A DNA stretch of 6,446 nucleotides from an uncultured Flavobacteriales bacterium (GCA_937890245.1 CALACF010000206.1:1-6446), one strand, 5' to 3'; positions 1 through 6,446 are shown, numbered from the stretch's first letter. The notes: generated from the letters alone by a model not told the origin. A program made the numbers and translations.

Positions 1-492
1 GCGCTGCTGAATCCCGCTTTCGGGACTGTTATCTGGTCATCGATTTCTTTCTTAATCGTTCTCTTCCTGCTCAAACGCATGGCATGGGGACCGATTTTGC
101 AAGGACTGAAAGACCGTGAGCAAGAAATTGACGGAGCATTGAACGCTGCCAAGACCGCTCGGGAACAACTCGAAGGTCTTAAAGCTGACAACGACCGTCT
201 TTTGGTGGAAGCCCGTGAAAAGAGGGATGTTATGTTGAAAGAAGGCCGCGATATGGCTGACCGGATGGTAGCTGAAGCAAAGGGCAAGGGCGTTGAGCAA
301 GCCGACCGCATGGTCGAGGCCGCTCGCCTAGCCATCTCTCACGAGCGTTCCGCTGCTGTTGTAGAATTGAAGTCAGAGGTTGCCAAGCTTAGCTTGGAAA
401 TCGCTGAGCAATTGGTTCGCTCGCAGCTTGCGCAGGACAAATCACAGCAAGAGCTTGTCTCTCGCATGATTTCAGATTCGAAACTGAACTGA
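1..492 (+). CDS. atpF: F0F1 ATP synthase subunit b (5' partial)
   Basis: Subunit b of F-type ATP synthase, part of the peripheral stalk that anchors the F1 head to the membrane so that gamma can rotate against it. The frame is open from base 1, and 163 residues are visible before the TGA at 490-492. The first visible residues, ALLNPAFGTVIWSS, match the usual b-subunit N-terminus just before the membrane anchor, so probably only about one to five codons are missing. Visible residues 9-25 form a single hydrophobic membrane segment (through SFLIVLFLL). It is followed by the typical AWGPIL stretch and a long charged, Ala/Glu/Lys/Arg-rich coiled coil to about residue 140. The ATG at 79 is internal, because starting there would remove the membrane anchor. 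The atpH start lies one base after the stop, so the two are co-translated. Identity is firm; only the true start is unseen. Confidence 0.95.
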   Translation, partial: ALLNPAFGTVIWSSISFLIVLFLLKRMAWGPILQGLKDREQEIDGALNAAKTAREQLEGLKADNDRLLVEAREKRDVMLKEGRDMADRMVAEAKGKGVEQADRMVEAARLAISHERSAAVVELKSEVAKLSLEIAEQLVRSQLAQDKSQQELVSRMISDSKLN

Positions 493-493
493 T

Positions 494-1048
494 ATGCCAA
501 TAACCGCTGTATCACGCCGCTATGCCAAATCCCTGCTGGGCTTGGCTACCAAGGAAAACGCTGTAGACGCCGTGGACGCAGATATGCGTGACATTGCCGA
601 AACAATCCGCTCGCACAACGAGTTGGAGGCCGTTTTGGGAAGCGCCGTGATCCGCGGTGGCCGAAAGGAAGCCGTGCTGAAAGCGCTGTTTACTGACATC
701 CACAAGTTGTCTCAGGACTTCTTGATCCAATTGACAAGCAAGGGCCGCGGTGCCCTGGTCTTGGACGCAGCCGATGCTGTTATTGATGCCGTGCGCGATT
801 TGCGCGGGATCGTTACAGCAGAGGTGACCACAGCCGTACCACTTGATGGAGCCCGAAAGGAGGAAATCATGAAGCTCATTGGTCAAATTCACTCCGGCGG
901 GGTGGAGCTGACTGAGCGCGTTGACCCAACCCAAATTGGTGGCTTTAAGCTGCTGGTTGGGGACAAAATGGTCGACACCACGCTTCGCTCGTCACTTCAG
1001 ACGATGCATCGCGATTTTACGAACCACCCTTACGAACCCGGCTACTAA
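494..1048 (+). CDS. atpH: F0F1 ATP synthase subunit delta
   Basis: Delta subunit (OSCP equivalent), which sits on top of the F1 head and links alpha subunits to the b stalk. It has 184 residues, a normal length. The N-terminal helical domain (about 1-105) opens with SRRYAKSLLGLA, the typical delta start. The C-terminal domain (about 106-175) holds the family signature around residues 136-157, ERVDPTQIGGFKLLVGD, followed by DTTLRSSL, the usual position of the conserved D-x-S/T-hydrophobic-R motif. The start is set by this N-terminal motif and by the one-base spacing from the atpF stop; no strong Shine-Dalgarno sequence precedes it. It ends with TAA at 1046-1048, 30 bases before atpA. Nothing is missing or unusual in the protein. 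Confidence 0.96.
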   Translation: MPITAVSRRYAKSLLGLATKENAVDAVDADMRDIAETIRSHNELEAVLGSAVIRGGRKEAVLKALFTDIHKLSQDFLIQLTSKGRGALVLDAADAVIDAVRDLRGIVTAEVTTAVPLDGARKEEIMKLIGQIHSGGVELTERVDPTQIGGFKLLVGDKMVDTTLRSSLQTMHRDFTNHPYEPGY

Positions 1049-1078
1049 TTGGCTTAGAGTTCAAGACGTCTATACACT

Positions 1079-2662
1079 ATGTCAAAGATTAAACCCGCAG
1101 AGGTCTCCGCAGTTCTTCGCGAACAACTTGCCGGAACCAAGACCGCAGCCGATCTTCAGGAAGTGGGCTCCGTGCTCCAGGTGGGCGACGGAATTGCTCG
1201 CATATACGGACTGTCTAATGTGCAGGCCGGTGAGTTGATTGAATTCGAAAACGGAGTGCGTGGTATCGCACTCAACCTGGAGCAGGACAATGTGGGCGCT
1301 GTATTGCTCGCCCCGTCAGGCGACCTGAAGGAGGGTTCTATCGTGAAGCGCCTGGGCCAGATTGCTTCGGTGAAAGTCGGAAACGGCATGTTGGGTCGCG
1401 TGGTCAACACGCTCGGCGAGCCGATTGACGGCAAGGGCCATATCGAAGGCGAACTCTACGAGATGCCGATCGAACGCAAAGCGCCTGGTGTGATTTACCG
1501 CCAGCCCGTGAGCGAGCCGCTTCAAACCGGCATCAAGGCCATTGACTCGATGATCCCCATCGGACGTGGTCAACGCGAGTTGATCATCGGCGACCGTCAA
1601 ACAGGCAAAAGCTCTGTGGCGATCGACACGATCATCAACCAAAAAGAATTTTACGATCGCGGCGAGCCTGTGTTCTGTATCTACGTTGCCATTGGCCAGA
1701 AGGGTTCAACAGTGAAAGGCGTTGTTCAGATGCTTGAAGCTGCTGGTGCGATGGCCTATACAGTGGTCGTTGCTGCCACCGCTGCTGATCCAGCACCACT
1801 TCAGTTCTACGCCCCCTTCACCGGAGCGGCTATTGGCGAGTTCTTCCGCGACAGCGGAAAGCCTGCGCTCGTGGTATATGACGACCTCTCAAAGCAGGCC
1901 GTGGCCTACCGCGAGGTGTCTTTGTTGCTTCGTCGTCCGCCGGGTCGTGAAGCCTATCCTGGAGACGTGTTCTACCTGCACAGCCGCCTATTGGAGCGTG
2001 CTTGCAAGGTGATCAACGTGGATAAATTGGCATCAGAGATGAACGACTTGCCTGACAGCCTCAAGGGGATTGTCAAGGGCGGAGGTTCGTTAACGGCCCT
2101 TCCGATTATCGAGACGCAAGGCGGAGACGTATCAGCCTACATCCCTACGAACGTGATTTCCATCACGGACGGCCAGATCTTCTTGGAGTCAGACCTGTTC
2201 CTTTCAGGTGTGCGTCCAGCCATCAACGTTGGTATCTCAGTGAGCCGCGTGGGTGGTTCAGCGCAGATCAAGTCGATGAAGAAGGTGTCAGGCACATTGA
2301 AGCTCGACCAAGCCCAATACCGTGAGCTCGAGGCATTCTCGAAGTTTGGTTCGGATTTGGACAACGCAACGAAAGCTATTCTCGGCAAGGGAATGCGCAA
2401 CGTGGAGATTCTCAAGCAAGGCTTGAACGCCCCAATGCCGGTCCAGGAGCAAGTGGCCATCATCTACGCCGGAACCAATGGTCTGATGATGAATGTGCCG
2501 GTGAACAAGGTGGGTGCTTTTGAAGCAGCTTACCTTGACTACTTGCGCGCAGGCCACAGCGACACACTCGCTGAGCTCGCAACCGGAAAGTACACGAAGG
2601 AGGCGCAGGCTGTATTGGCCACCGCAGCCAAGGAGGTCAGCGCCCAATTCGCAACAGCGTAA
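1079..2662 (+). CDS. atpA: F0F1 ATP synthase subunit alpha
   Basis: Alpha subunit of the F1 head (three copies per complex), which binds nucleotide at non-catalytic sites and supplies the arginine finger to the catalytic site on beta. It is complete at 527 residues, a usual length for Bacteroidota. The N-terminal beta-barrel domain (about 25-95) contains LQVGDGIARIYGL. The P-loop is GDRQTGKSS at 171-179, with the Gln typical of alpha and Ser178 where Thr is more common. The Walker B strand is PALVVYDDL at 262-270. The alpha/beta family signature PAINVGISVS is at 380-389 and is followed directly by Arg390, the arginine finger, and VGGSAQ. The C-terminal helical domain runs from about 400 to the end. 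The start MSKIKPAEVSAVL matches the family N-terminus. The 30-base leader after atpH has no clear ribosome binding site. The gamma gene follows after 6 bases. Confidence 0.98.
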   Translation: MSKIKPAEVSAVLREQLAGTKTAADLQEVGSVLQVGDGIARIYGLSNVQAGELIEFENGVRGIALNLEQDNVGAVLLAPSGDLKEGSIVKRLGQIASVKVGNGMLGRVVNTLGEPIDGKGHIEGELYEMPIERKAPGVIYRQPVSEPLQTGIKAIDSMIPIGRGQRELIIGDRQTGKSSVAIDTIINQKEFYDRGEPVFCIYVAIGQKGSTVKGVVQMLEAAGAMAYTVVVAATAADPAPLQFYAPFTGAAIGEFFRDSGKPALVVYDDLSKQAVAYREVSLLLRRPPGREAYPGDVFYLHSRLLERACKVINVDKLASEMNDLPDSLKGIVKGGGSLTALPIIETQGGDVSAYIPTNVISITDGQIFLESDLFLSGVRPAINVGISVSRVGGSAQIKSMKKVSGTLKLDQAQYRELEAFSKFGSDLDNATKAILGKGMRNVEILKQGLNAPMPVQEQVAIIYAGTNGLMMNVPVNKVGAFEAAYLDYLRAGHSDTLAELATGKYTKEAQAVLATAAKEVSAQFATA

Positions 2663-2668
2663 GAAGCC

Positions 2669-3550
2669 ATGTCTGGAAACCTCAAGGAAGTAAGAAGTCG
2701 GATCGCATCGGTCGGCAGCACGCGTCAAATCACGCAGGCCATGAAGCTGGTATCAGCTTCAAAGCTTCGCCGTGCGCAGGAGGCTGTCACACGCATGCGC
2801 CCCTACGCTTCTAAGCTCCAGGAGATACTTTCAAACGTAAGCGGATCGCTCGACGCAACACAGAACCCCTATGCCTTGGACCAAGGCAAGGCCAAGGTGC
2901 TGCTCGTTGCAATCACATCGAATCGTGGCCTTTGTGGTCCGTTCAACAACAACGTAATCAAGGCGGCGAATCTTCGCATTGCTGAGCTCGAGGCTTCAGA
3001 AGTATCCGTGTTGAGCTTGGGAAAGAAGTCGGCTGACGTGTTTAGCAAGACCGATCGTCATGTTACGCTCAACCTTGGGGATACGCCTTTTGAAATCTTT
3101 GACGACCTCAATTTTGCGTCCGCATCTGCAGTGGCTGATCAGATCATGTCTGCTTTTATAGACGGATCGTACACGCACATCGAACTGATTTACAACCGCT
3201 TTCTCAATGCGGCAACACAGTCGCTTGAGGTAGAGCCCTTCTTGCCAATCCCCGCTTCTGAAGTTCCAGCGGGTGACGCGCCCAAATCAACAGACTATCT
3301 TTTCGAACCATCGCAAGAGGAAATCGCGCTGAATGTGATTCCGAACACGCTCAAGACACAGTTGTACAAAGCACTTCTCGACAGCCACGCCTCTGAGCAT
3401 GGTGCGCGGATGACTGCCATGCACACAGCTACAGACAATGCGTCGGAAATGCTGAAGGAGCTGAAGCTCATGTACAACAAGGCCCGTCAAGCTGCGATCA
3501 CTGGAGAAATCCTTGAGATTGTAGGTGGAGCGGAAGCGCTCGAAGGCTGA
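2669..3550 (+). CDS. atpG: F0F1 ATP synthase subunit gamma
   Basis: Gamma subunit, the central rotor shaft that turns inside the alpha/beta ring and drives conformational change in the catalytic sites. It has 293 residues, normal for the family. The N-terminal coiled-coil helix carries the conserved block around residues 5-38 (STRQITQAMKLVSASKLRRA). The central Rossmann-like domain has SNRGLCGPFN at 84-93. The C-terminal helix ends with ITGEILEIVGGAEA at 277-290, which fits the gamma signature. The ATG lies 6 bases after the atpA stop, with a modest purine-rich AAGAAG upstream. Its TGA at 3548-3550 overlaps the ATG of the downstream kinase by one base. No beta (atpD) or epsilon (atpC) gene follows, unlike the proteobacterial operon; in Flavobacteriia those genes are usually at a separate locus. 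Confidence 0.97.
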   Translation: MSGNLKEVRSRIASVGSTRQITQAMKLVSASKLRRAQEAVTRMRPYASKLQEILSNVSGSLDATQNPYALDQGKAKVLLVAITSNRGLCGPFNNNVIKAANLRIAELEASEVSVLSLGKKSADVFSKTDRHVTLNLGDTPFEIFDDLNFASASAVADQIMSAFIDGSYTHIELIYNRFLNAATQSLEVEPFLPIPASEVPAGDAPKSTDYLFEPSQEEIALNVIPNTLKTQLYKALLDSHASEHGARMTAMHTATDNASEMLKELKLMYNKARQAAITGEILEIVGGAEALEG

Positions 3551-5013
3551 TGAGAAGACCCGCCACACGGGTCCCATTGAGACGGCGCATTTTTTGGGCC
3601 ATGCTAGCTGTGAGCGCGCTCGGCTTCTTGCTGACGGCCACCACAACGCTAAAAAACTTTTCTGATCTCGACAGTACCTACAACGCGAAGCGTTTGTTGC
3701 GAAAGGAGGCTGCGATGGCGCGAAGTCTTGGTTTTGCTCTGCATGCAGGTGTAGGGGACACGCTCGAAGCGCATGCCCTGAGCTGGTCGATCATGCCGGC
3801 AGACTTTGCCACACGGGTGGTCGAAATTTCAGCGGTACACAACCAGCCATTTGCCGTGTACCGGTTGGCGGGAGGTCTATTCGTTTCATCCACAGTTAGT
3901 TCTCCGGAAAACGAGGGTTTTGCTATTCAGGTAGATCCTGAGGTGACCATAGCGCTTGCCAATGGAAAAGCGCGCCACGTCGTTTCCCTGGGCGACGGAT
4001 CAAACATGGCGTATTGGTATCAGCTCAACGATGCCGGTCGTCCGGTTGCGCTTGTTGCCGCGCGCTATGAACCCCGTAAGCTCGACGAGCTGGGCCGCCG
4101 TGATTTCATGGGGCGCATGGGCCTGGTGTATTTCGTGATTTTGCTTGCGGCCTCTTTGATGGCCTGGGCTTTATCGCGCTCAATCGTTCGTCCACTCGCG
4201 AAAATTGGCGAGGCCATGGAGAATCGCGGCGGAACAGGCAAGGTGGAATCTATTGAATTCGATGGGTTGGACGAGGTGTCGCGCCTTGTGCGCCAATACA
4301 ATCGCATGGTGGACAATGTCCGAGAATCAGCCGAAGCACTGGCACACTCAGAGCGAGAAGGGGCTTGGCGGCAGATGGCCATGCAGGTTGCCCATGAAAT
4401 AAAGAACCCACTTACTCCCATGAAGCTTGGCATCCAGCAGCTCGAACGTGCCATCGGCGACGAGGCAGACGACTTGAACGAGCGCTTCGAGAAGCTGGCT
4501 GCGATGCTTCACGCCCAAATCGACTCGCTCAGCCGTATGGCAACAGGTTTTGGTTCCTTGGCCCGTTTGGCGAGCACAGCCCATGTTCGGTTGCGGGTCG
4601 AGGATGTACTCTCCGATGTATGCTCGCTGCATGCGAGGGAGGGCACAGGGCCAGTCGCTCCACCTTCAACGAACGCCACAGTAATGGGCGACCGCGAGCA
4701 GCTCGTCCGTTTGTTTGGCAACCTCGTTTTGAATGCACAGCAGGCGATCGGATTGGGCAGCGGCACTGTGGAGCTGCGCGCTTCGGAACACAATGATAGC
4801 CTGGAAATTGCCGTTGTCGATAACGGTCCTGGGGTTCCATCTGATCTGGTAGGCCGTATTTTTGAGCCGCAATTTACCACGAGGGGTTCGGGGTCAGGGC
4901 TGGGCTTGGCAATTTGTCGAGCAATTGCAGAGGACCATGGCGCTGTGCTAGATTGGCATGAAAGCCCAGGCGGGGGTGCGACCTTCACGATTACGTGGCC
5001 GACAGCCCACTAA
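3550..5013 (+). CDS. Membrane-bound sensor histidine kinase (HAMP, HisKA, HATPase), NtrY-like core
   Basis: A two-component sensor kinase of 487 residues in the inner membrane. A basic N-terminus (RRPATRVPLRRR) precedes membrane segment 1 at about 13-32. An extracytoplasmic domain spans about 35-187, and membrane segment 2 lies at about 189-208. A HAMP-like linker with SIVRPL follows (about 207-262). The dimerisation and phosphoacceptor domain has AHEIKNPLTP, with the predicted phosphorylated His282. The ATPase domain shows the N box (LFGNLVLNAQQAI, Asn395), the G1 box DNGPGVP (424-430), the F box IFEPQFTT (437-444) and the G2 box GSGSGLGLAI (446-455). All catalytic elements are intact, so it should be active. 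The H box resembles NtrY-type kinases and a kinase group common in Bacteroidota. I do not recognise the sensor domain and cannot name the signal. The start is set by the TGATG overlap with atpG and the basic stretch before segment 1. No response regulator is in the window. Confidence 0.93.
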   Translation: MRRPATRVPLRRRIFWAMLAVSALGFLLTATTTLKNFSDLDSTYNAKRLLRKEAAMARSLGFALHAGVGDTLEAHALSWSIMPADFATRVVEISAVHNQPFAVYRLAGGLFVSSTVSSPENEGFAIQVDPEVTIALANGKARHVVSLGDGSNMAYWYQLNDAGRPVALVAARYEPRKLDELGRRDFMGRMGLVYFVILLAASLMAWALSRSIVRPLAKIGEAMENRGGTGKVESIEFDGLDEVSRLVRQYNRMVDNVRESAEALAHSEREGAWRQMAMQVAHEIKNPLTPMKLGIQQLERAIGDEADDLNERFEKLAAMLHAQIDSLSRMATGFGSLARLASTAHVRLRVEDVLSDVCSLHAREGTGPVAPPSTNATVMGDREQLVRLFGNLVLNAQQAIGLGSGTVELRASEHNDSLEIAVVDNGPGVPSDLVGRIFEPQFTTRGSGSGLGLAICRAIAEDHGAVLDWHESPGGGATFTITWPTAH

Positions 5014-5030
5014 GGTTGCCCTTGGGTTTT
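5010..5030 (+). terminator. Weak candidate intrinsic terminator after the kinase gene
   Basis: Bases 5010-5015 (CTAAGG) can pair with 5020-5025 (CCTTGG) around a TTGC loop. This gives a six-pair stem with one G-T pair, followed by G and four T residues. The stem overlaps the kinase stop codon, is short and only moderately GC-rich, and has a short T run. It is in the right place to end the atp-kinase transcript, but by structure alone it is marginal. Confidence 0.25.
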
Positions 5031-5162
5031 CCGAAGTTATACACACCCGGCGAGCAACAACCCAGCACATAATACAAGCCAATTCTTCTTAATTATTTAC
5101 AATATTGCCCCGATTCATCAGAATTGGCAAAACCCGCCAACGAACCAAAAACCTTATATACC
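5031..5162 (+). promoter_or_regulatory. Intergenic leader and probable promoter region of the SusC-like gene
   Basis: This is the only sizeable non-coding stretch in the window. It is AT-rich at about 5081-5106 (TTCTTCTTAATTATTTAC and neighbours), in contrast to the GC-richer genes around it, and A-rich directly before the start (CCAAAAACCTTATATACC). I could not match a convincing Bacteroidota promoter (TTTG near -33 with TAnnTTTG near -7). TACAAT at 5098-5103 resembles a -10 box but has no matching upstream element. No Shine-Dalgarno sequence precedes the ATG at 5163, which is normal for this phylum. Promoter function is inferred from position and composition only. Confidence 0.3.
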
Positions 5163-6209
5163 ATGAGAACCAAGCTAATGCTGCTTGCGACAATGATCGC
5201 ATTTGGAACCTCAGCGCTTTGGGCGCAGAGCGTATCCGGCACAGTTTCAGACGCCAGTGATGGCAGTGGCCTGCCCGGCGTGGCAGTACTTGTCGACGGC
5301 ACCAACGTTGGCGTAATGACCGACATGGATGGTAAATACAGCCTCAATGCCTCTTCAGGCGATGTGCTTGTATACAGCTTCGTCGGATACAACACGGTTC
5401 GCCGTGAGGCAGGTGACGGCCCGAACAATGTTTCGCTCAAGAGCGGTGTCGCTCTCGACGAAGTCGTGATCACCGCCCTTGGGGTTTCTCGCGAGAAGAA
5501 GTCTCTGGGCTACTCAGTTCAAGAGCTCGGCAACGACGACTTCACAAGGGCCCGCTCTGAGAACATCGTTCGCTCGCTCTCTGGTAAGATTGCAGGCGTG
5601 CAGGTGACCTCTGGTACTTCGATCGGTTCATCTTCGAAGGTCCTTCTTCGTGGAGCGAGCTCGATTACAGGCGACAACCAACCGCTCTTTGTTGTAGACG
5701 GGGTCCCGATGGATAATTCGGACTACTCTGGTTACGGCACGCAACGCTCAACTGGTGGATACGATTATGGCAACGCCATTTCGGACATCAACCCAGACGA
5801 CATTGCCTCGGTTTCGGTCTTGAAAGGCCCAGCAGCTGCTGCCTTGTACGGCTCACGCGCATCCAACGGCGCCATTGTGATCACGACAAAGACGGGCGAA
5901 GGCCACCGCGCATCTGGCAAGAGCGGCCTCGGCATCTCGGTGAGCAGCGGTGTTGCATATAACAATGTCTATGTCCTTCCAAATTACCAGAACGCCTACG
6001 GTGGCGGCGCTGGAACGGCTTGGGTTGACACCATTGATGGGGAGTTTATTCCCGACTATGGCTACGATGGATCTTGGGGCCCCAAGCTTGACGGAACCAT
6101 GGTTCGCCATTGGGATAGCTGGGACGAAGGCAGCGCCAACTATGGCGAGGTTCGTCCTTGGTCTGCAAGTGACAGTGACGTAGAGAGGACTATTTCCAAA
6201 CTGGTGTGA
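5163..6209 (+). CDS. SusC/RagA-family TonB-linked outer-membrane protein, N-terminal part, ending at a frameshift
   Basis: Outer-membrane importer of the SusC/RagA family, which takes up glycans, peptides or other large nutrients using TonB energy, usually with a SusD-type lipoprotein. From the ATG at 5163 the frame gives 348 residues. A signal peptide covers residues 1-21 (ending SALWA, with cleavage before Gln22, as is common in this phylum). A carboxypeptidase-regulatory-like domain follows at about 24-95 (SGTVSD, GVMTDMDGKYSL, YSFVGY). The segment LDEVVITALGVSREKKSLGY at 98-117 is characteristic of SusC proteins. The plug domain spans about 118-245 with LLRGASSI, PLFVVDGVP and GPAAAALYGSRASNGAIVI. 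The beginning of the barrel follows. An in-frame TTG at 5124 would put 13 extra residues before the signal peptide and is rejected. Full SusC proteins have roughly 900-1100 residues, so the TGA at 6207-6209 is premature. The last residues after about 340 (RTISKLV) do not fit the family; the real continuation is in another frame. Confidence 0.9.
   Translation: MRTKLMLLATMIAFGTSALWAQSVSGTVSDASDGSGLPGVAVLVDGTNVGVMTDMDGKYSLNASSGDVLVYSFVGYNTVRREAGDGPNNVSLKSGVALDEVVITALGVSREKKSLGYSVQELGNDDFTRARSENIVRSLSGKIAGVQVTSGTSIGSSSKVLLRGASSITGDNQPLFVVDGVPMDNSDYSGYGTQRSTGGYDYGNAISDINPDDIASVSVLKGPAAAALYGSRASNGAIVITTKTGEGHRASGKSGLGISVSSGVAYNNVYVLPNYQNAYGGGAGTAWVDTIDGEFIPDYGYDGSWGPKLDGTMVRHWDSWDEGSANYGEVRPWSASDSDVERTISKLV
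6179..6209 (+). other. Frameshift site in the SusC-like gene (AG tract)
   Basis: The upstream frame reads through GTA GAG AGG ACT ATT to a TGA at 6207-6209. The frame that continues the protein is closed upstream by a TGA at 6176-6178 and open from 6179 on, so the break must lie between 6179 and 6206. Bases 6182-6187 are three AG units. Removing one unit gives GTA GAG GAC TAT TTC, reading Val-Glu-Asp-Tyr-Phe, which fits the V-K-D-F-F-type motif normally found here in SusC proteins. Adding one A to give GAG AAG GAC would also restore the frame but adds a residue. No slippery heptamer is visible, so programmed frameshifting is unlikely. Confidence 0.8.
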
Positions 6210-6446
6210 CTGTCACGAACAACGTTTCTGTGACAGGATCGAATGAGGACGGGGCTTTCCGCATGTCATACACGAACCACGATCAGACAGGCGTTTACGA
6301 AAACTCTTCGTTAGACCGCAACACGCTTTCGTTCTCAGGATCTCAACAGATTTCGGAGGACCTCAAAGCGTCAGCCGCGGTGAACTACGTGCAGAGCAAA
6401 GGTGCCAACCGTCCGATGACGGGTTACGGATCTTCAGTCATGTCGC
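6188..6446 (+). pseudogene. SusC/RagA-family protein, continuation in shifted frame (3' partial)
   Basis: Out-of-frame continuation of the SusC-like gene, open to the window end. It begins DYFQTGVTVTNNVSVTGSN and continues with AFRMSYTNHDQTGVYENSSL and LSFSGSQQISEDLKASAAVN. This is the early barrel region of SusC/RagA proteins: the FxTG motif, a strand beginning TNNVSVTGSN, then SYTNHDQTGVYENS and an alternating strand-turn pattern. It joins the upstream segment without a gap if the AG tract is repaired. Whether the gene is a true pseudogene, a phase-variable form or an assembly error cannot be decided here. The only nearby start in this frame is a GTG at 6206-6208, which would give a product without a signal peptide or plug. 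The gene runs off the window, so any SusD partner is not visible. Confidence 0.8.

Noticed and set aside
79..81. ATG at 79 as the atpF start
   Set aside because: The frame is open to base 1, and the upstream residues form the conserved membrane anchor of subunit b.
855..871. AAAGGAGG followed by an in-frame ATG (869) inside atpH, resembling an internal translation start
   Set aside because: The bases simply encode Arg-Lys-Glu-Glu-Ile-Met in the delta subunit; the resulting 59-residue piece would be only the C-terminal domain, and other genes here do not rely on strong Shine-Dalgarno sites.
512..934. A 140-codon open frame on the minus strand inside atpH
   Set aside because: It is fully antisense to a clearly conserved gene, its translation has no recognisable motif, and such shadow frames are common opposite GC-rich genes.
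921..1238. A 105-codon plus-strand open frame overlapping the atpH end and atpA start
   Set aside because: It is out of frame with both certain genes and its translation shows no family features.
2288..2728. A 146-codon open frame on the minus strand across the atpA-atpG junction
   Set aside because: It is antisense to the conserved ends of two certain genes, with no motif, signal or ribosome site to support it.
4509..4988. A 159-codon open frame on the minus strand inside the kinase gene
   Set aside because: It lies opposite the conserved ATPase domain; its Ser/Pro/Arg-rich translation is a typical shadow composition.
5124..5162. TTG at 5124 as an earlier start for the SusC-like gene
   Set aside because: It would add 13 polar residues before a normal signal peptide that starts at the ATG at 5163, and it lies in the AT-rich leader.
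1..6446. Search for RNA genes, CRISPR arrays, insertion sequences, long repeats or attachment sites
   Set aside because: The window is almost fully coding; I saw no tRNA-like cloverleaf, no regularly spaced repeats, no transposase and no long direct or inverted repeats. A computed search could still find weak ones.

Overview
The window looks like a piece of a Bacteroidota chromosome, most likely Flavobacteriales or a related marine or aquatic lineage. Four things support this. The atp genes run F-H-A-G with no beta or epsilon gene after gamma, an arrangement known from Flavobacteriia. The last gene is a SusC/RagA-type TonB-dependent outer-membrane protein, a Bacteroidota hallmark. Gene starts mostly lack a clear Shine-Dalgarno sequence. 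The histidine kinase core resembles kinases common in the phylum. The G+C content is a little over half on sampled lines, which is high for Flavobacteriia and suggests an uncultured or atypical lineage. The genus cannot be named from this sequence.

Layout: all real genes are on the + strand. Positions 1-3550 hold four ATP synthase genes: atpF (b, 5' end cut by the window edge), atpH (delta), atpA (alpha, complete) and atpG (gamma, complete). The spacers are 1, 30 and 6 bases. The atpG stop overlaps by one base the start of a membrane-bound sensor histidine kinase (3550-5013), so the kinase is very probably co-transcribed with the ATP synthase genes. A 149-base, partly AT-rich spacer follows. 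It has a weak candidate terminator just after the kinase, and it must carry the promoter of the next unit unless transcription reads through. From 5163 to the window end lies a SusC/RagA-family gene with a signal peptide, carboxypeptidase-regulatory-like domain and TonB plug. Its reading frame is broken near 6182-6188; the homologous coding sequence continues in another frame to the last base.

How the genes work together: b and delta form the peripheral stalk, alpha is the non-catalytic nucleotide-binding subunit of the F1 head, and gamma is the rotor shaft. The catalytic beta and the epsilon subunit must be encoded elsewhere. The kinase has no response regulator in view. The SusC-like protein would be an outer-membrane importer and is probably a separate transcription unit.

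The two points most worth a second look are the SusC frameshift, which removing one AG from a short AG tract would repair, and the coupling of an unclassified sensor kinase to the ATP synthase operon. I found no RNA genes, CRISPR arrays, insertion sequences or clear new defence or biosynthetic system.
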